A DNA stretch of 64,000 nt from contig CM059585.1 of the NCBI GenBank assembly GCA_030407085.1, forward strand, positions 8,301,001-8,365,000, given 5' to 3'. The stretch is from Trichopria drosophilae (Eukaryota > Arthropoda > Insecta > Hymenoptera > Diapriidae). The notes below the pieces were generated by a model. The model saw nothing but the letters and a program-made list of their open reading frames with translations. It made no database searches and was not told the DNA's origin. Position numbers and translations under genes: made by a program. Shown piece by piece: positions 55,301 to 63,550 of this stretch (positions are counted from its first letter, which is position 1; each line of letters opens with the position of its first letter).

Positions 55301-56905
55301 AGAACGTAATCGAAAGCGAAGACACAATACATGTATGCATTCGAATAAATCGAACGTGCGGGATTTGTAGCAGGCAAATCTTTTATCAGATCTCGCCAGA
55401 AAATGACAAACTTACAGAATAGTAAGTGATTAAAGCGTAAGGAAGAAAAGTTGCACGGGTGAGAACATACATGTATCTATGTAGTTTCCAAGGGTCCAGC
55501 GTAGAAGGCAAAGTTTTTTCGAAAGGAACGATTTAAAGAAAATTGCATCCGAGCATGTGGTGTAATGGCGAAGATGTGGTTCATCCCTATAAACATTAAG
55601 ATTTTAAAACACCAATAATCATGTCCAAGCATCTTAACCAAATCCAACGAAATTCTCAAGATCGAAAAAATAAAAGACAAACTCTAAAAAAGTGAAGACA
55701 CAAAAACTTGCTATTTTCTACTACTTTGCATGCAAGCTTACACGGCTCGATTTTTGACGAATCCACTTGAAGCAGAGACAAGAAAAAAAATGTTAGTATT
55801 TATTTTCGTTAGAGTATTAATTATTGAAAACCTAGTAGAAAAAATATGAAAAAATGGAATCAGCCACCACCACCACCACCGTCTATAAATTTCTACAAAA
55901 AAAAAGGAAAGCTCCTTCCGCTGGCCCTGGGATCCTAAACACTGCATCTCGTACCGAACTTCTTAAGCAGCCACTCCTCGGGCACGGCGCAAAAGGTCCC
56001 AGTAGGATCGACGTCGCCAAGAGATACTACTCTGCTCGGCCTTCCGAACTTGCTTCTCCATCGAAATGCTGCGAGCTGACCTGAAGGAGGGACATAAGCG
56101 ATGATCTTTAAATTAATAACATTATATATTTTTAATTCAAAAAGGCCTACAGGAGTGCTACTGAAATGGGAAAATTATACAAGAAAAGTCTTTGGAAAAA
56201 TTATTATAGGCTACCTCGTTCATAGATAGTGGAAATATCCGCACTCCTGCTTACGACGGTAATACGAGGATGGTCGAACTGATGTGTTGGTCTCTTGCAT
56301 CGCTACTACAGACTCTTCCGTACAGATTTCTGTATAGCTCTCGACGCAGAGACATTTTAGTCTATACGAAAAATCATAAGTGAAATCTAGTGTCGAACCG
56401 TTAACTGTATTCGCACGAGGAAGTAAAATACACGAAATTACTTAGCGCGATGAACTTTAAAGAAAATGTATTGATATACCATCGTATCGTAAAGCCTATT
56501 CGTTAAGAAGGAAATTATCTGGAGGTTTTCAAAAAGCCATTCTTGAAACATTGCATTTCCTCAGTCCATACCTTCGTATTCAGCTTTGAGTTGCTGCGAT
56601 TGGCATTCTTGTAGAGCTAATATCAAGACGTCGCGTTCCTCTCGGGTGAGTTTAACAGCGAGTTCTTTCGCTTGCTTCTTCGACAGTGCTCCGGGGAAGG
56701 ACGGACAGGTAGTAGCAGCATGAGCACTTCCAAATCGCTGCTGGAGCTTCAGCGGAGTACCAGGGAATCTCTTCGAGGGCTTCGATGAAAAACAGCTCCA
56801 GATCCCTCTTCGCTGTTTGGGTACCCGGAGGAGAATTCCATTTGAAATTGCACTAGGTGCCGATGATACACCAGCACGAAAAAGCACCGAAACCGAGGTG
56901 CACAT
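43271..56905 (-). CDS. TMEM65: TMEM65: mitochondrial inner-membrane protein, 6 exons, 297 aa
   Basis: Exons in transcript order are 56905-56572, 56080-55955, 55253-55212, 46874-46807, 43661-43458 and 43390-43271. All junctions have GT-AG and the phases agree. The N-terminus (MCTSVSVLFRAG, Arg/Ser-rich, almost no acidic residue early) fits a mitochondrial presequence. The core is the TMEM65 family: LTREERDVLILALQE, QLAAFRWRSKFGRPS, GDVDPTGTFCAVPEEWLLKK, ETVPQPTGKEL, NAIPFIGFGFLDNFIMIIAG, STMAAAAFGNTVSD, LTPIQLDLPKS and GVTLGCLLGMLPLLVLH. Three hydrophobic segments are membrane spans. In mammals TMEM65 supports sodium-dependent calcium efflux from mitochondria. It is divergent with ARFRP1 and convergent with CNPPD1. 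Human TMEM65 is 240 aa; the extra length is at the N-terminus and in exon 2. Confidence 0.94.
43458..43661 (-). CDS. TMEM65: TMEM65 exon 5
   Basis: Acceptor TTATAAAG (weak pyrimidine tract), donor GTACGT. The 68 codons read GDSIEATIGSVVVL, STMAAAAFGNTVSDVIGIG and KLTPIQLDLPKS. Phase 0 on both sides. The AAALGN-V-SD block is the family's most conserved part. Confidence 0.94.
43865..44471. mobile_element. TTAA-flanked MITE carrying three 122-bp modules
   Basis: TTAA at 43861-43864 and 44472-44475. The ends are CCTTTTAGCTTCGGGG and, complemented, CCTTTACGCTGCGGGG (13 of 16 match). The interior has three inverted-orientation 122-bp modules (GCGACC at 44091, 44213 and 44336), each with GGATCCGCCATTTTGAATTT. 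Confidence 0.83.
44528..44884. mobile_element. TA-flanked MITE (pogo/Tigger-like ends)
   Basis: The ends are CAGTAGTCCCCCCC and, complemented, CAGTTCCTCCCCTCC, with TA on each side (44526-44527, 44885-44886). The interior has G-runs (44679-44698) and an inverted AATATTTGC/GCAAATATT pair. The empty site is seen in the other arm of the surrounding foldback. CAGT(A/T)-CCCC ends at TA are typical of pogo/Tigger MITEs; the family is inference. Confidence 0.78.
45276..46158. mobile_element. TTAA-flanked MITE with a GATCGACACC hairpin and module copies
   Basis: TTAA at 45272-45275 and 46159-46162. The ends are CCCTTACAGGCA and, complemented, CCCTTTCAAGCA. Just inside the left end lies the hairpin GGTGTCGATC/GATCGACACC (45290-45311). 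Two modules point right at 45540-45710 and two point left at 45895-46120, making the interior a loose palindrome. It sits in the loop of the larger foldback. Confidence 0.82.
46807..46874 (-). CDS. TMEM65: TMEM65 exon 4
   Basis: Acceptor GCTTACAG, donor GTAAGT. Encodes SVANAIPFIGFGFLDNFIMI and IA, the first membrane span and hallmark motif of the family. Two leading bases complete a Val codon with exon 3. Confidence 0.95.
47286..48102. repeat. GGCGTAAAGT hairpin repeats
   Basis: GGCGTAAAG occurs at 47286, 47319, 47346 and 48079. The first and last form hairpins with a following TTTACGC (47286-47307; 48078-48102 is GGGCGTAAA, 7-base loop, TTTACGCCC). The two clusters may be the ends of an element of about 800 bp whose interior is AT-rich and noncoding; no target duplication was confirmed. 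Lies in TMEM65 intron 3. Confidence 0.45.
48110..49640. other. TMEM65 intron 3 DNA, no feature recognised
   Basis: AT-rich noncoding sequence. The only structures seen are a short hairpin around CCAGATTAATCTGG (48799) and A/T runs. Confidence 0.45.
49645..51112. mobile_element. Palindromic TTAA-type element (1.47 kb) with AAATGGCGG modules
   Basis: The left end TCCCTTTACAC and, complemented, the right end CCCTTTAACATT lead into arms of about 460 bp that mirror each other (CAACTATTTTCAACGTT, AGAGGAAGAACCATTT, ATACGGCAAGTAT on both sides). TTAA is intact only at the right (51113-51116); the left reads ATTA. The modules are at 49900-49985, 50080-50240 and 50755-50790. It lies in TMEM65 intron 3. 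Confidence 0.8.
51736..51906. repeat. 171-bp near-perfect hairpin of AACGTTT units
   Basis: The arms 51736-51805 and about 51837-51906 are inverted copies with only a few mismatches and a loop of about 30 bp. Within each arm AAAACGTTT and GAACGTTT-type units repeat four or five times, so tandem and inverted symmetry coexist. The ends are CCCAAATG and CATTTGGG. Confidence 0.85.
52252..52322 (+). repeat. Fragment of palindromic MITE family A
   Basis: GATGCGAAACGCATTTTGAT and CCGCTAGAGGGATGATTTTT correspond to the core of the element at 14357-14941. The match stops at AAATCCAATAG. A GCGGTCGAGAAG near 52900 resembles that family's terminus, so more of the element may be present in decayed form. 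Confidence 0.65.
53367..54275 (+). repeat. Direct repeat of about 215 bp, copies 696 bp apart
   Basis: The blocks 53377-53590 and 54070-54275 share long exact runs, including TAAGATGTCATAAATTGGGA and TTGTCTTCGAATTAAATT, and differ mainly in T-run length. The spacer has no coding sequence. Cause unknown: segmental duplication or ends of a nonautonomous element. It is in TMEM65 intron 3. Confidence 0.75.
54275..54322 (+). repeat. Orphan non-LTR 3' tail with hairpin
   Basis: TTAAGGACAGAAATGTCCGT then TTATAAATAAATAAATAAAT: a GGACA-GAAA-TGTCC stem-loop followed by a TAAA-type tail. It matches the 3' end of Jockey-like copy B (61555-61600 on the minus strand) with one substitution, but no RT lies upstream here. 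It is therefore a severely 5'-truncated or SINE-like insertion. Confidence 0.65.
54670..55083. mobile_element. TTAA-flanked MITE (414 bp) with one AAATGGCGG module
   Basis: TTAA at 54666-54669 and 55084-55087. The ends CCCTTTAACGCCC and, complemented, CTCTTTAACGCCC differ at one of 13 positions. A single module (GGGGTCGCTTATTACGAATC, AAAATTCAAAATGGCGGAC) lies at 54920-55000. In TMEM65 intron 3, 130 bp from exon 3. Confidence 0.86.
55212..55253 (-). CDS. TMEM65: TMEM65 exon 3 (42-nt microexon-like)
   Basis: Acceptor GCTTTCTAG, donor GTAAGA. Encodes ETVPQPTGKELVR flanked by split Val codons. Its small size would hide it from ORF-based prediction; the phases (1 in, 1 out) fit both neighbours. 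Confidence 0.92.
55955..56080 (-). CDS. TMEM65: TMEM65 exon 2
   Basis: Acceptor CCTCCTTCAG, donor GTACGA. The 41 codons read QLAAFRWRSKFGRPSRVVSL, GDVDPTGTFC and AVPEEWLLKKF. Phase 1 in and out, so skipping it would keep frame. The open frame on the opposite strand (55854-56084) is only its shadow. Confidence 0.92.
56572..56905 (-). CDS. TMEM65: TMEM65 exon 1 (presequence and helical N-domain)
   Basis: Starts at ATG 56905; donor GTATGG after GAATACGAAG. Encodes the Arg/Ser-rich presequence, then LSKKQAKELAVKLTREERDV and LILALQECQSQQ, aligned with the LHSTERSCLLKEL region of the human protein. GC-rich relative to the introns. Confidence 0.92.
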
Positions 56906-57373
56906 CTCGTTATCTGATTTATTTCGATTAAAAATGACAGCGGACGGAGCTCATAATTGACGCGAACGACCCGGGAGAACGAAACGAACTCGCGAGCGCA
57001 TCGATAAAAATCAGGCACAGAACCGCTATAGGTGCAATCGAATTACTTCGGGAAATAACCAAAGAAAAAAAACGCATGTCGATGACGTACGAATTTCGCT
57101 GACGTCAAGAAACGTCTAGAAGCGCCTGCGTCGAATCGAGAAATTTCGAGGTTACGTCAGACTTTTTTCGCGAATTCTCACCATCAAAGATTTGGACGAA
57201 TTAATCACCGTTTCTCACACATCACTTTTATCACGTCCAAAAACATCACCTTGGGAGCTTTTTTGACAGTTTGCGTGACGTTTTTGACATACGATAGCGG
57301 CCATCTTGGTTCTCCCACGTGACCGCTGCGATCAGCTGATTGTCAAAAACATTGTGTAATTTGTAAAAACACA
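56906..57373. promoter_or_regulatory. Bidirectional TMEM65-ARFRP1 promoter
   Basis: The whole 468 bp between the two ATGs must serve both genes unless distant exons exist. It contains the full CRE palindrome TGACGTCA (57100-57107), further CRE-like sites TGACGTAC (57083), TTACGTCA (57152) and TGACG (57276), an E-box CACGTG (57316-57321) and GCGGCCATCTTGG (57297-57309), a YY1/Pho-type site placed where YY1 sites often mark start sites. CpG content is high. No TATA box is convincing. Function is inferred from position and motifs. Confidence 0.75.
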
Positions 57374-57466
57374 ATGTATACACTGCTCAGTGGCCTTTAC
57401 AAACATCTTGTTCAAAAAGACGAATATTATATTTTAATTCTCGGACTCGATAATGCCGGAAAAACT
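57374..57466 (+). CDS. ARFRP1: ARFRP1, first coding exon
   Basis: ATG 57374 opens 31 codons: MYTLLSGLYKHLVQKDEYYI, then LILGLDNAGKT and the donor GTAAGT in phase 0. This is nearly identical to the start of animal ARFRP1, with the P-loop GLDNAGKT split from the following TFLEQ exon as usual. ARFRP1 is an ARF-like GTPase of the trans-Golgi network that acts upstream of ARL1 in golgin recruitment and sorting. ARFRP1 lacks the N-myristoylated Gly2 of ARFs, as seen here (Tyr2). The remaining exons were not found to 64000, so intron 1 exceeds 6.5 kb and holds several retroelements. Confidence 0.93.
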
Positions 57467-57799
57467 GTAAGTGTATTTTAGCGTTTGCTGACATTTGTAC
57501 TTCGAAAAAAAATAAAAATATTTCTATCCTAAGTAATATTTTGGTTTAGAACGAATGAATTAACTTTTAATATTACTAAAATAAACTTCTTATCTTTCGG
57601 TTGTTATAAAGATAGTGTACCTAATATGCAAGAAATATCAATTTCTGTTGACAACAAGGAAATAATTATAAAGAATGTAGCAAAAGTTATCTTGGGATTT
57701 ACATAGTCATTTGCGTTGGAACCATCACATTAATTATATAACAATTTTATATATATTTTAAAAAATTAGGAAGTATTTCATGATTGGACTACTTAACAT

Positions 57800-59108
57800 T
57801 GCGATTTATTTATTTATTTATTTATAAACGGGACAATGCCCATAATCTACAATATTATAAAATGTAAAGATAGCAATAACATTAAAACTAAACTGCCAAA
57901 AATTCAACGAGTTAGATAAACTAAATTTAATAACAAGATATATAACAAGATATATAGTTCGTAAGAACGAATTATGATTAATATTGCCTAAGTACAGATT
58001 TTATTTTTGACACAGCCGTTGACAATTGCAGTTCCTGAAGTTCTAGTAGATTTATACTTCCTCTTCGATGTACTTCATTAAATTGATGGCATAGTCTGTA
58101 CAACGGAGCGTTAGATATATAGTTTCTAGATGATGTTGGTAGTTCGAATATGTTAGAGAGACGAAGCGCATAATTCGGAGTAGTGAATTGTATAAGATTG
58201 TAGAGTTCTGTAGAGTCGATGTAGCCAGTTATTAATTTATGAAGAAAAATAAGATCATTTGCTTTACGGGTGGATGACAATGTAGGTATCTTAAACTTCC
58301 GACCAGTTGAATAATAATTATGGTCATACAAATCCATAGGACTTCCGGACTTGTACGCCAAGTACCTCAAGATCTTATGTTGTACTTTTTCGAGATTTTT
58401 TGAGTGTACTTCATAGTCTGGTGACCAAATTACAGAGCCATATAGCAAAATAGGTTTAATTAACGTATTATACAGTTGTTTAATTGAGTCCGTTGTTTTA
58501 AAGTCCTTTGTATTGCGCATAACAAAACCAACAGTTTTTAATGCCTTCTTTCTGATGTAATCCATGTGCGGAAGAAATGAGAGCTGTCCATCAAAGATAA
58601 TACCAAGATCTTTGACCAAACTAGTCCTGTTTACCGAGTTATCCTGAAGTTGATAATCAAAAAGCAGCTGTTGATGAGATCTAGTAAATGTAACAACATT
58701 ACATTTCAGGGGATTCAATTTTAGTCCATTACTAGAGCTCCAATTAAGCAGCTGTTCGATGTCCAGTTGAAGGAGTGAAGCATCTCTAGGTGTTGTGATC
58801 TCTCTCAATATCTTAACGTCATCCGCAAACAGCAAGGATGTACTGTTCATAATCGTACTAGGTAGATCGTTTATGTAGATATTAAAGAGAAGCGGTCCTA
58901 AGTGCGATCCTTGCGGAACACCTGACGTTGCTTTAATTGTCCATGAAATTGATTGTTTGTATCGAACAGACTGAATTCGATTTGTTAAATACGATTCAAA
59001 CCAATTTAGCAAAGCACTATTTATACCAACAATTTCAAGTTTCCTTATTAACCTAGAGTGGTCTATGGTGTCAAATGCTTTGGAGAAATCTCCATAATTT
59101 ATCAAGCA
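57800..59108 (-). mobile_element. 5'-truncated Jockey-like element in ARFRP1 intron 1
   Basis: Spans an intact RT C-terminal frame (59105-57978), a short 3' UTR, and a tail on the minus strand of GGGCATTGTCCCGTTTATAA then a TAAA run ending near 57804. The 5' break at about 59108 falls inside the RT palm (GDFSKAFDT). It lies opposite to ARFRP1 transcription. It differs in protein sequence from copies A and B but shares the 3' hairpin and tail design. Confidence 0.85.
57978..59105 (-). CDS. Jockey-like reverse transcriptase, C-terminal 375 aa, no stops
   Basis: The frame reads FSKAFDTIDHSRLIRKLE (truncated start), SGVPQGSHLGPLLFNIYIND (residues 61-80), FADDVKIL (catalytic FADD at 93-96), NGLKLNPLKCNVVTF, VKDLGIIFDGQLSF and the C-terminal domain ending SKIKSVLRQY. 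Over 375 codons there is no stop or frameshift, so the insertion is young. The upstream half of ORF2 (endonuclease, RT fingers) is missing, so no active enzyme results. Confidence 0.9.
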   Translation of the reverse strand: MINYGDFSKAFDTIDHSRLIRKLEIVGINSALLNWFESYLTNRIQSVRYKQSISWTIKATSGVPQGSHLGPLLFNIYINDLPSTIMNSTSLLFADDVKILREITTPRDASLLQLDIEQLLNWSSSNGLKLNPLKCNVVTFTRSHQQLLFDYQLQDNSVNRTSLVKDLGIIFDGQLSFLPHMDYIRKKALKTVGFVMRNTKDFKTTDSIKQLYNTLIKPILLYGSVIWSPDYEVHSKNLEKVQHKILRYLAYKSGSPMDLYDHNYYSTGRKFKIPTLSSTRKANDLIFLHKLITGYIDSTELYNLIQFTTPNYALRLSNIFELPTSSRNYISNAPLYRLCHQFNEVHRRGSINLLELQELQLSTAVSKIKSVLRQY

Positions 59109-59399
59109 TTAATTCTTAATCATGACCCATGGGATCTTTTCGACCCAGAAAAAATTCAAATTGTACTTTATAAATTGCACAACTGTAAGCATTTTCAAAC
59201 GGCAGAACAGATTTGACCCCAGGTAATGAGAGGAAAAAACCTTAAAATAACCGTCGGAACTAAGGGTTAATTCCAGCAAGCGAAGAATGATTGAGAAACA
59301 ATGAGAAGTAGTATTCATTTTCTAATTTTGAATCCTATTTATTGATCACTGTGAATACTTCCCTATTCTGAATGTAGCATTGACATATATATTTTCTAA

Positions 59400-59655
59400 C
59401 ATTATGAATACTTCCTGCGAAACGGAAGTCGGTTAATGCTTCCTAATTCTTCCAGAAGGATTCTCTGAGATATCCTCAATAATACTCAATCTACGAACTT
59501 GGGAAAGCTTCCTAACATTCCTGGAAGTATTTCTGTGAGATTTTCTCAATAATTCTCAATCTACGAACTTGGGAATGCTTGTTAATGTTTCTAGAAGTAT
59601 TTCCATGAGACTTTCTCAATCTTTCTCGTTCCAGAAACTTAGAATGCTTTGTAAT
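59400..59655. repeat. 70-bp tandem repeat, about 3.5 copies
   Basis: CTACGAACTTGGGAA(A/T)GCTT recurs at 59491 and 59561 with a weaker copy at 59631, and TTCCTAA(T/C)-TTC-AGAAG follows each. The period is 70 bp. The AGAAGTATT words are like those next to the element end at 60275, so this may be part of one degraded element. Confidence 0.75.
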
Positions 59656-60776
59656 AATTCAGCTTATTGTTAGTGGTCGTCCATAAACTACGTTACTATT
59701 TGGGAGGTAAGTCAGGCACTACGGTCTATGTAAAGTGTATTATTAACTACTTCAGTGGTAGCTGTTTAAAAAAAAAAAGTGCCAGAAGTGGTACAGCCCT
59801 GTACTTAAGATATCGATAAACGGTGAAACACGGGTTCCATTTTTTTCTAAAATATATCATTTAACATTTAATTAATCATTTAAAAAATCAAGTAATATTT
59901 CACATTTGTGTCGGCCATTTTGGATCCACCATTTTGAATTTACAAAATCTGACTTCAAATTCGTAATCAGCGACCCCAAAAATTCCCGAGTACCCTGATG
60001 ATGACCGCATGAGAACAGTTTTTCTTAATATAATAAATTTACAATAATAAAAGAAATATAAAAAACAGTAAAATTAAAATCAATAAAAAATTTAAGTTGA
60101 AAACATTTACAAACAAAATTTTTTTGTATAAACAGGGGAAGAATCCGATTTACATATCGAAGAATTCAGAAGCATTCAAATTCTCTGAATTCTATACTTT
60201 CTAATACTTTTACAAGGATTAAGAAACAGCATTCAGAAATTTTCAATACTTCTGAATACTTTTTCGTTTGCTGGGATGTCAATTTTGTGATACGGATTAT
60301 TATTGTGGGGTGGAGCGAGAAACAATTACTGAAACCTCAAATTAAAGTTTAATGACACTACAGGGATATTTTTCAACATTCTGAATAATAAAATGCTTTT
60401 TTCTGGCTACTTAAATTAAAATAATAGTTACGAGTGTCGCATGAACTGATATCACAGTTACGCTATTATTTAAGTTATTGTCTACAATATTTATTATTGT
60501 CTACTTAATTTTTGTATCTGGAATCTGCCTAAAAGCTTATAAAAAATCTGTCATCATTCCTATTCATAAAAACGGTAGTTGCACAAGTATGACTTATTCT
60601 TTTATTTCTATACTGTACTACTACTACTACTACTTTGTTTTATGAATATTGTCTAGTATTTTTATCATGCAGAATTACTTCAAGTTGTAATCTTTATAAA
60701 ATTGTTACTAGTTGTGTGTTTTCTCACTAGATGGAGTATAGTAATTTTTATTATACATTGCTTTTATGACAGCTTT
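59656..60776. other. ARFRP1 intron 1 DNA with one module and one CCCAGCAAACG end
   Basis: A single inverted 122-bp module lies at about 59905-59995 (GGATCCACCATTTTGAATTT, then CAGCGACCCCAAAAATTCCC). At 60130-60275 AGAATTCAGAAGCATTC and AATACTTCTGAATAC words lead to TTTTCGTTTGCTGGG ending at 60275, followed by AT. This is the right end of a CCCAGCAAACG-type element; its left end is not visible. No gene. Confidence 0.6.
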
Positions 60777-63550
60777 CCCAGCAAACGAAGATTAATTAAA
60801 ATTGATTAACAATTGACTAAAATTGGTTCATTTCCAAAGTGAGGAATACAAAATATGAAACATTGCAATCAATTTCAGTAAATGGATCAATTTGAATCAT
60901 AATTCATAAATTGAAAACCCTGCCATTCAATCAAGTTCAATAAAATAATAATAGCTTCATATTCCTGAGCCGATGAAATCAATCCGAATAAGAAACAATT
61001 GATAGCCAAAACTTTTAACCAAATTCAATAGAAAAATACTTCGAATTTCTTACCTTGTCAATAAATTACAATAAAATATTTCTAATAGATTAATATCGCC
61101 GCCAATCAATCTGAATAAAAAAATAGTTTGAATTAATTTCCGTCTAAATAAAGTGATTGAACATTTTCACCATTATTCAACATGAATAAAAAAAAATAAC
61201 TGATAGCCAAAACTTTCGGTTAATGAAACTGAAAAAAAAAAATTCATTTCGAATACCCTCTATTTAGATAAACTTGAATAAGAAATTATTTTCTTTTGCA
61301 TTCCCTGACAATTTAATTTCTGTCAAAGACTTAATAATAAATTAATGATAATGATTTCTTTCAATAAACTTGATGAAAAAATAGTAGCTGTTTCCAATTT
61401 CTGAGAGTGTCAATCTATATTTCTCGAAGAAATTAAAAGTTGTTCTATCAATCAAGTGAAATAAAACATTGATTGAAACCTTTCAAGTGGAAATTAAATT
61501 ATGTATTTGCATTAGTTATCGAAATCAATTTATTATCTTTAATTATTTATTTATTTATAAACAGACATTTCTGTCCTTAATAATATACATGTATAACATT
61601 ATGTACAATAATTAATACTATTAGAATAACATACATCTATTGTATACATAAAAACATAAATCTATACTTAAGATCAAACAGTTGTATTTAAAATCATACA
61701 CACATATAAACAACATTATAAGTAAGAAACAGGCTATAATACCGCATAAAATGTAACTAATATCATGAATAGAATTTTAGCAAATAAACCGATGACAATC
61801 TCTTGAATGTACCATAAGAACGCTTAAGTCTGAGAATGGAGGGATTGAACGCGTAATTAGTTCTACAAACTGCTTCGTAAATTAACCACGGATTTCGGGT
61901 CGAATGTGATGTAATTCTATACGGAAAAAGTTGGGATAGATCTGTGTCTAGGGAAAGTTTTAAAATGCGAAAAACTATGGATACATTGTGATAAGAGTGT
62001 AATGATTTGACCGTTGGGAAGTTAAATTTTACAGCAACATCGCTGTAGTTATGGTCCAAGAGCGACATAGGACATCCTGATTTAAGGCAAGATATCTAAA
62101 GGCTTTCCTTTGAATCCTTTCAAGAATATTAATTTTCATAAGCTTATACAGAGACCAAATAGGAGCCGCATATATTAAATGAGGAATTACTAGTGTACGA
62201 ATAAAATTAGCAATAGCCTCTGGATCTTTAAATTCCTTAGTTGCCCTTTGAACGAATCCTAACATCCTAAGCGCCTTTGAACAAGACTGTATTATATGGT
62301 CAGTAAAAGACAAATTGTCAAAAAATACTACTCCGAGGTCTGTATGTTTAGAGACTTTTTTTATAGAGTGGTAATCAAGTTTATAGATAAATTCAATTTT
62401 ATCCGAATACCGACTAAAGCTCAAACATTTGCATTTATTATAGTTTAAATTGAGGGAATTTTGCTTTGACTACTCTCTAGCAGAGTCCAGATCAATCTCT
62501 AACTTTGATGCATCCATAGGGGATGTAATTTTAGTAAAGAGTTTTATGTCGTCAGCAAAATTCAAGAATTTTGAGAATCGTACCACTCTGCCGTTATCGT
62601 TAGTGTAAAAATTAAAAAGAATTGGACCTAAATGTGATCCCTGAGGTACGCCAGAAGGGACCATACAAGGTGATGAGATATCAGTCTTGATTTTTACTTT
62701 CTGAGTCCTGCTTCATAAGTAAGATTGGATCCATCGCATAAAGGAGCCAGGAAAACCAAGATGATTAAGCTTGCTCAATAAAATCGAATGGTTAATCGTG
62801 TCGAACGCTTTCGAAAAATCTAAATATACGGTGTCGACTTAAGAGTAATTGACTAAGGCATTTGATACAGAATCAGAAACTAATAAAAGATTAGTAACTG
62901 TTGATTTTCCTCTGGTAAATCCATGTTGATTTTCAATAATATAATGAATTAATATATTGTACAGTTTATTTGCAATAATGGAATCGAACAGCTTCGGAAT
63001 ACAGCTTATAACTGCGACTGAACAATAATTTTCCACGTTGTTTATATCACCGTTCTTAAAAATGGGAGTAATAAATATTTCTTTCCACCTTGATGGAAAA
63101 ATACCATTTTTTAAGGAAGCATTGAATAAATAACATAACGGATTTATCAGAGGAATGGAACAGTTTTTTATCTCGATCGAAGGAATTCGATCAGACCCTA
63201 TGGTGAATGTTGACTTTAAATTGGTAATAGCATTGCTTAACTCGGTAGAAGAAATAATAAATGGATGTATCAACTTAATAGAAATTGTAGATTCCAATGA
63301 TGAATTCAAAATCATAAAAGCTGTATATACGGAGCTGTAGTAACTATTATGAAAAATGAGTTGATGTCAAATTTAATCAATCTTAATACAATTTTATACA
63401 AATTTTTTAATCCATGAGAATTGATCAATATTGATTGTGCATTTTACAAATCAATCAATTCTAATCAAATTTTTGTTTTCAAAATTTGACTTCAAATTGA
63501 TTAATATTGATTGAATTTCAGTAATCAATTTTAATCATTTCGTTTAAGCT
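60777..63550. mobile_element. Element with CCCAGCAAACGAAG terminus, split by Jockey-like copy B
   Basis: The left end is CCCAGCAAACGAAGATTAAT, followed by TAAAATTGATTAA. Complementing 63490-63550 gives TTAAACGAAATGATTAAAAT and TTGATTA, the same subterminal sequence, with the outermost bases altered. The interior on both sides of the retroelement is degenerate AATTGATT/AATCAATTT repeat. The insertion 61545-63345 is the Jockey-like copy B. The right boundary is approximate. Confidence 0.6.
61555..63345 (-). pseudogene. Jockey-like non-LTR element, copy B (frameshifted RT)
   Basis: Minus-strand frames in order: 63315-62839 (IGSDRIPSIEIKNC, KEIFITPIFKNGD, HGFTRGKSTVTNLL), 62664-62470 (SGVPQGSHLGPILFNFYTND, FADDIKLF), 62424-62029 (VSKHTDLGVVFFDNLSFTDH, RIQRKAFRYL) and 62068-61763. 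The catalytic FADD is intact, but at least three frame changes break the protein. It is 5'-truncated near 63345. The 3' end is a GGACAGAAATGTCTG hairpin followed by a TAAA-type tail (61600-61545). Same subfamily as copy A. Confidence 0.88.

Noticed and set aside
55900..56080. 5S rRNA or pol III RNA gene suggested by GC-rich sequence and a T-run
   Set aside because: The internal control boxes do not match, and the region is fully explained by TMEM65 exon 2.
55854..56084. 76-residue plus-strand ORF in GC-rich sequence
   Set aside because: It is the antisense shadow of TMEM65 exon 2, which has conserved residues, splice sites and matching phase.
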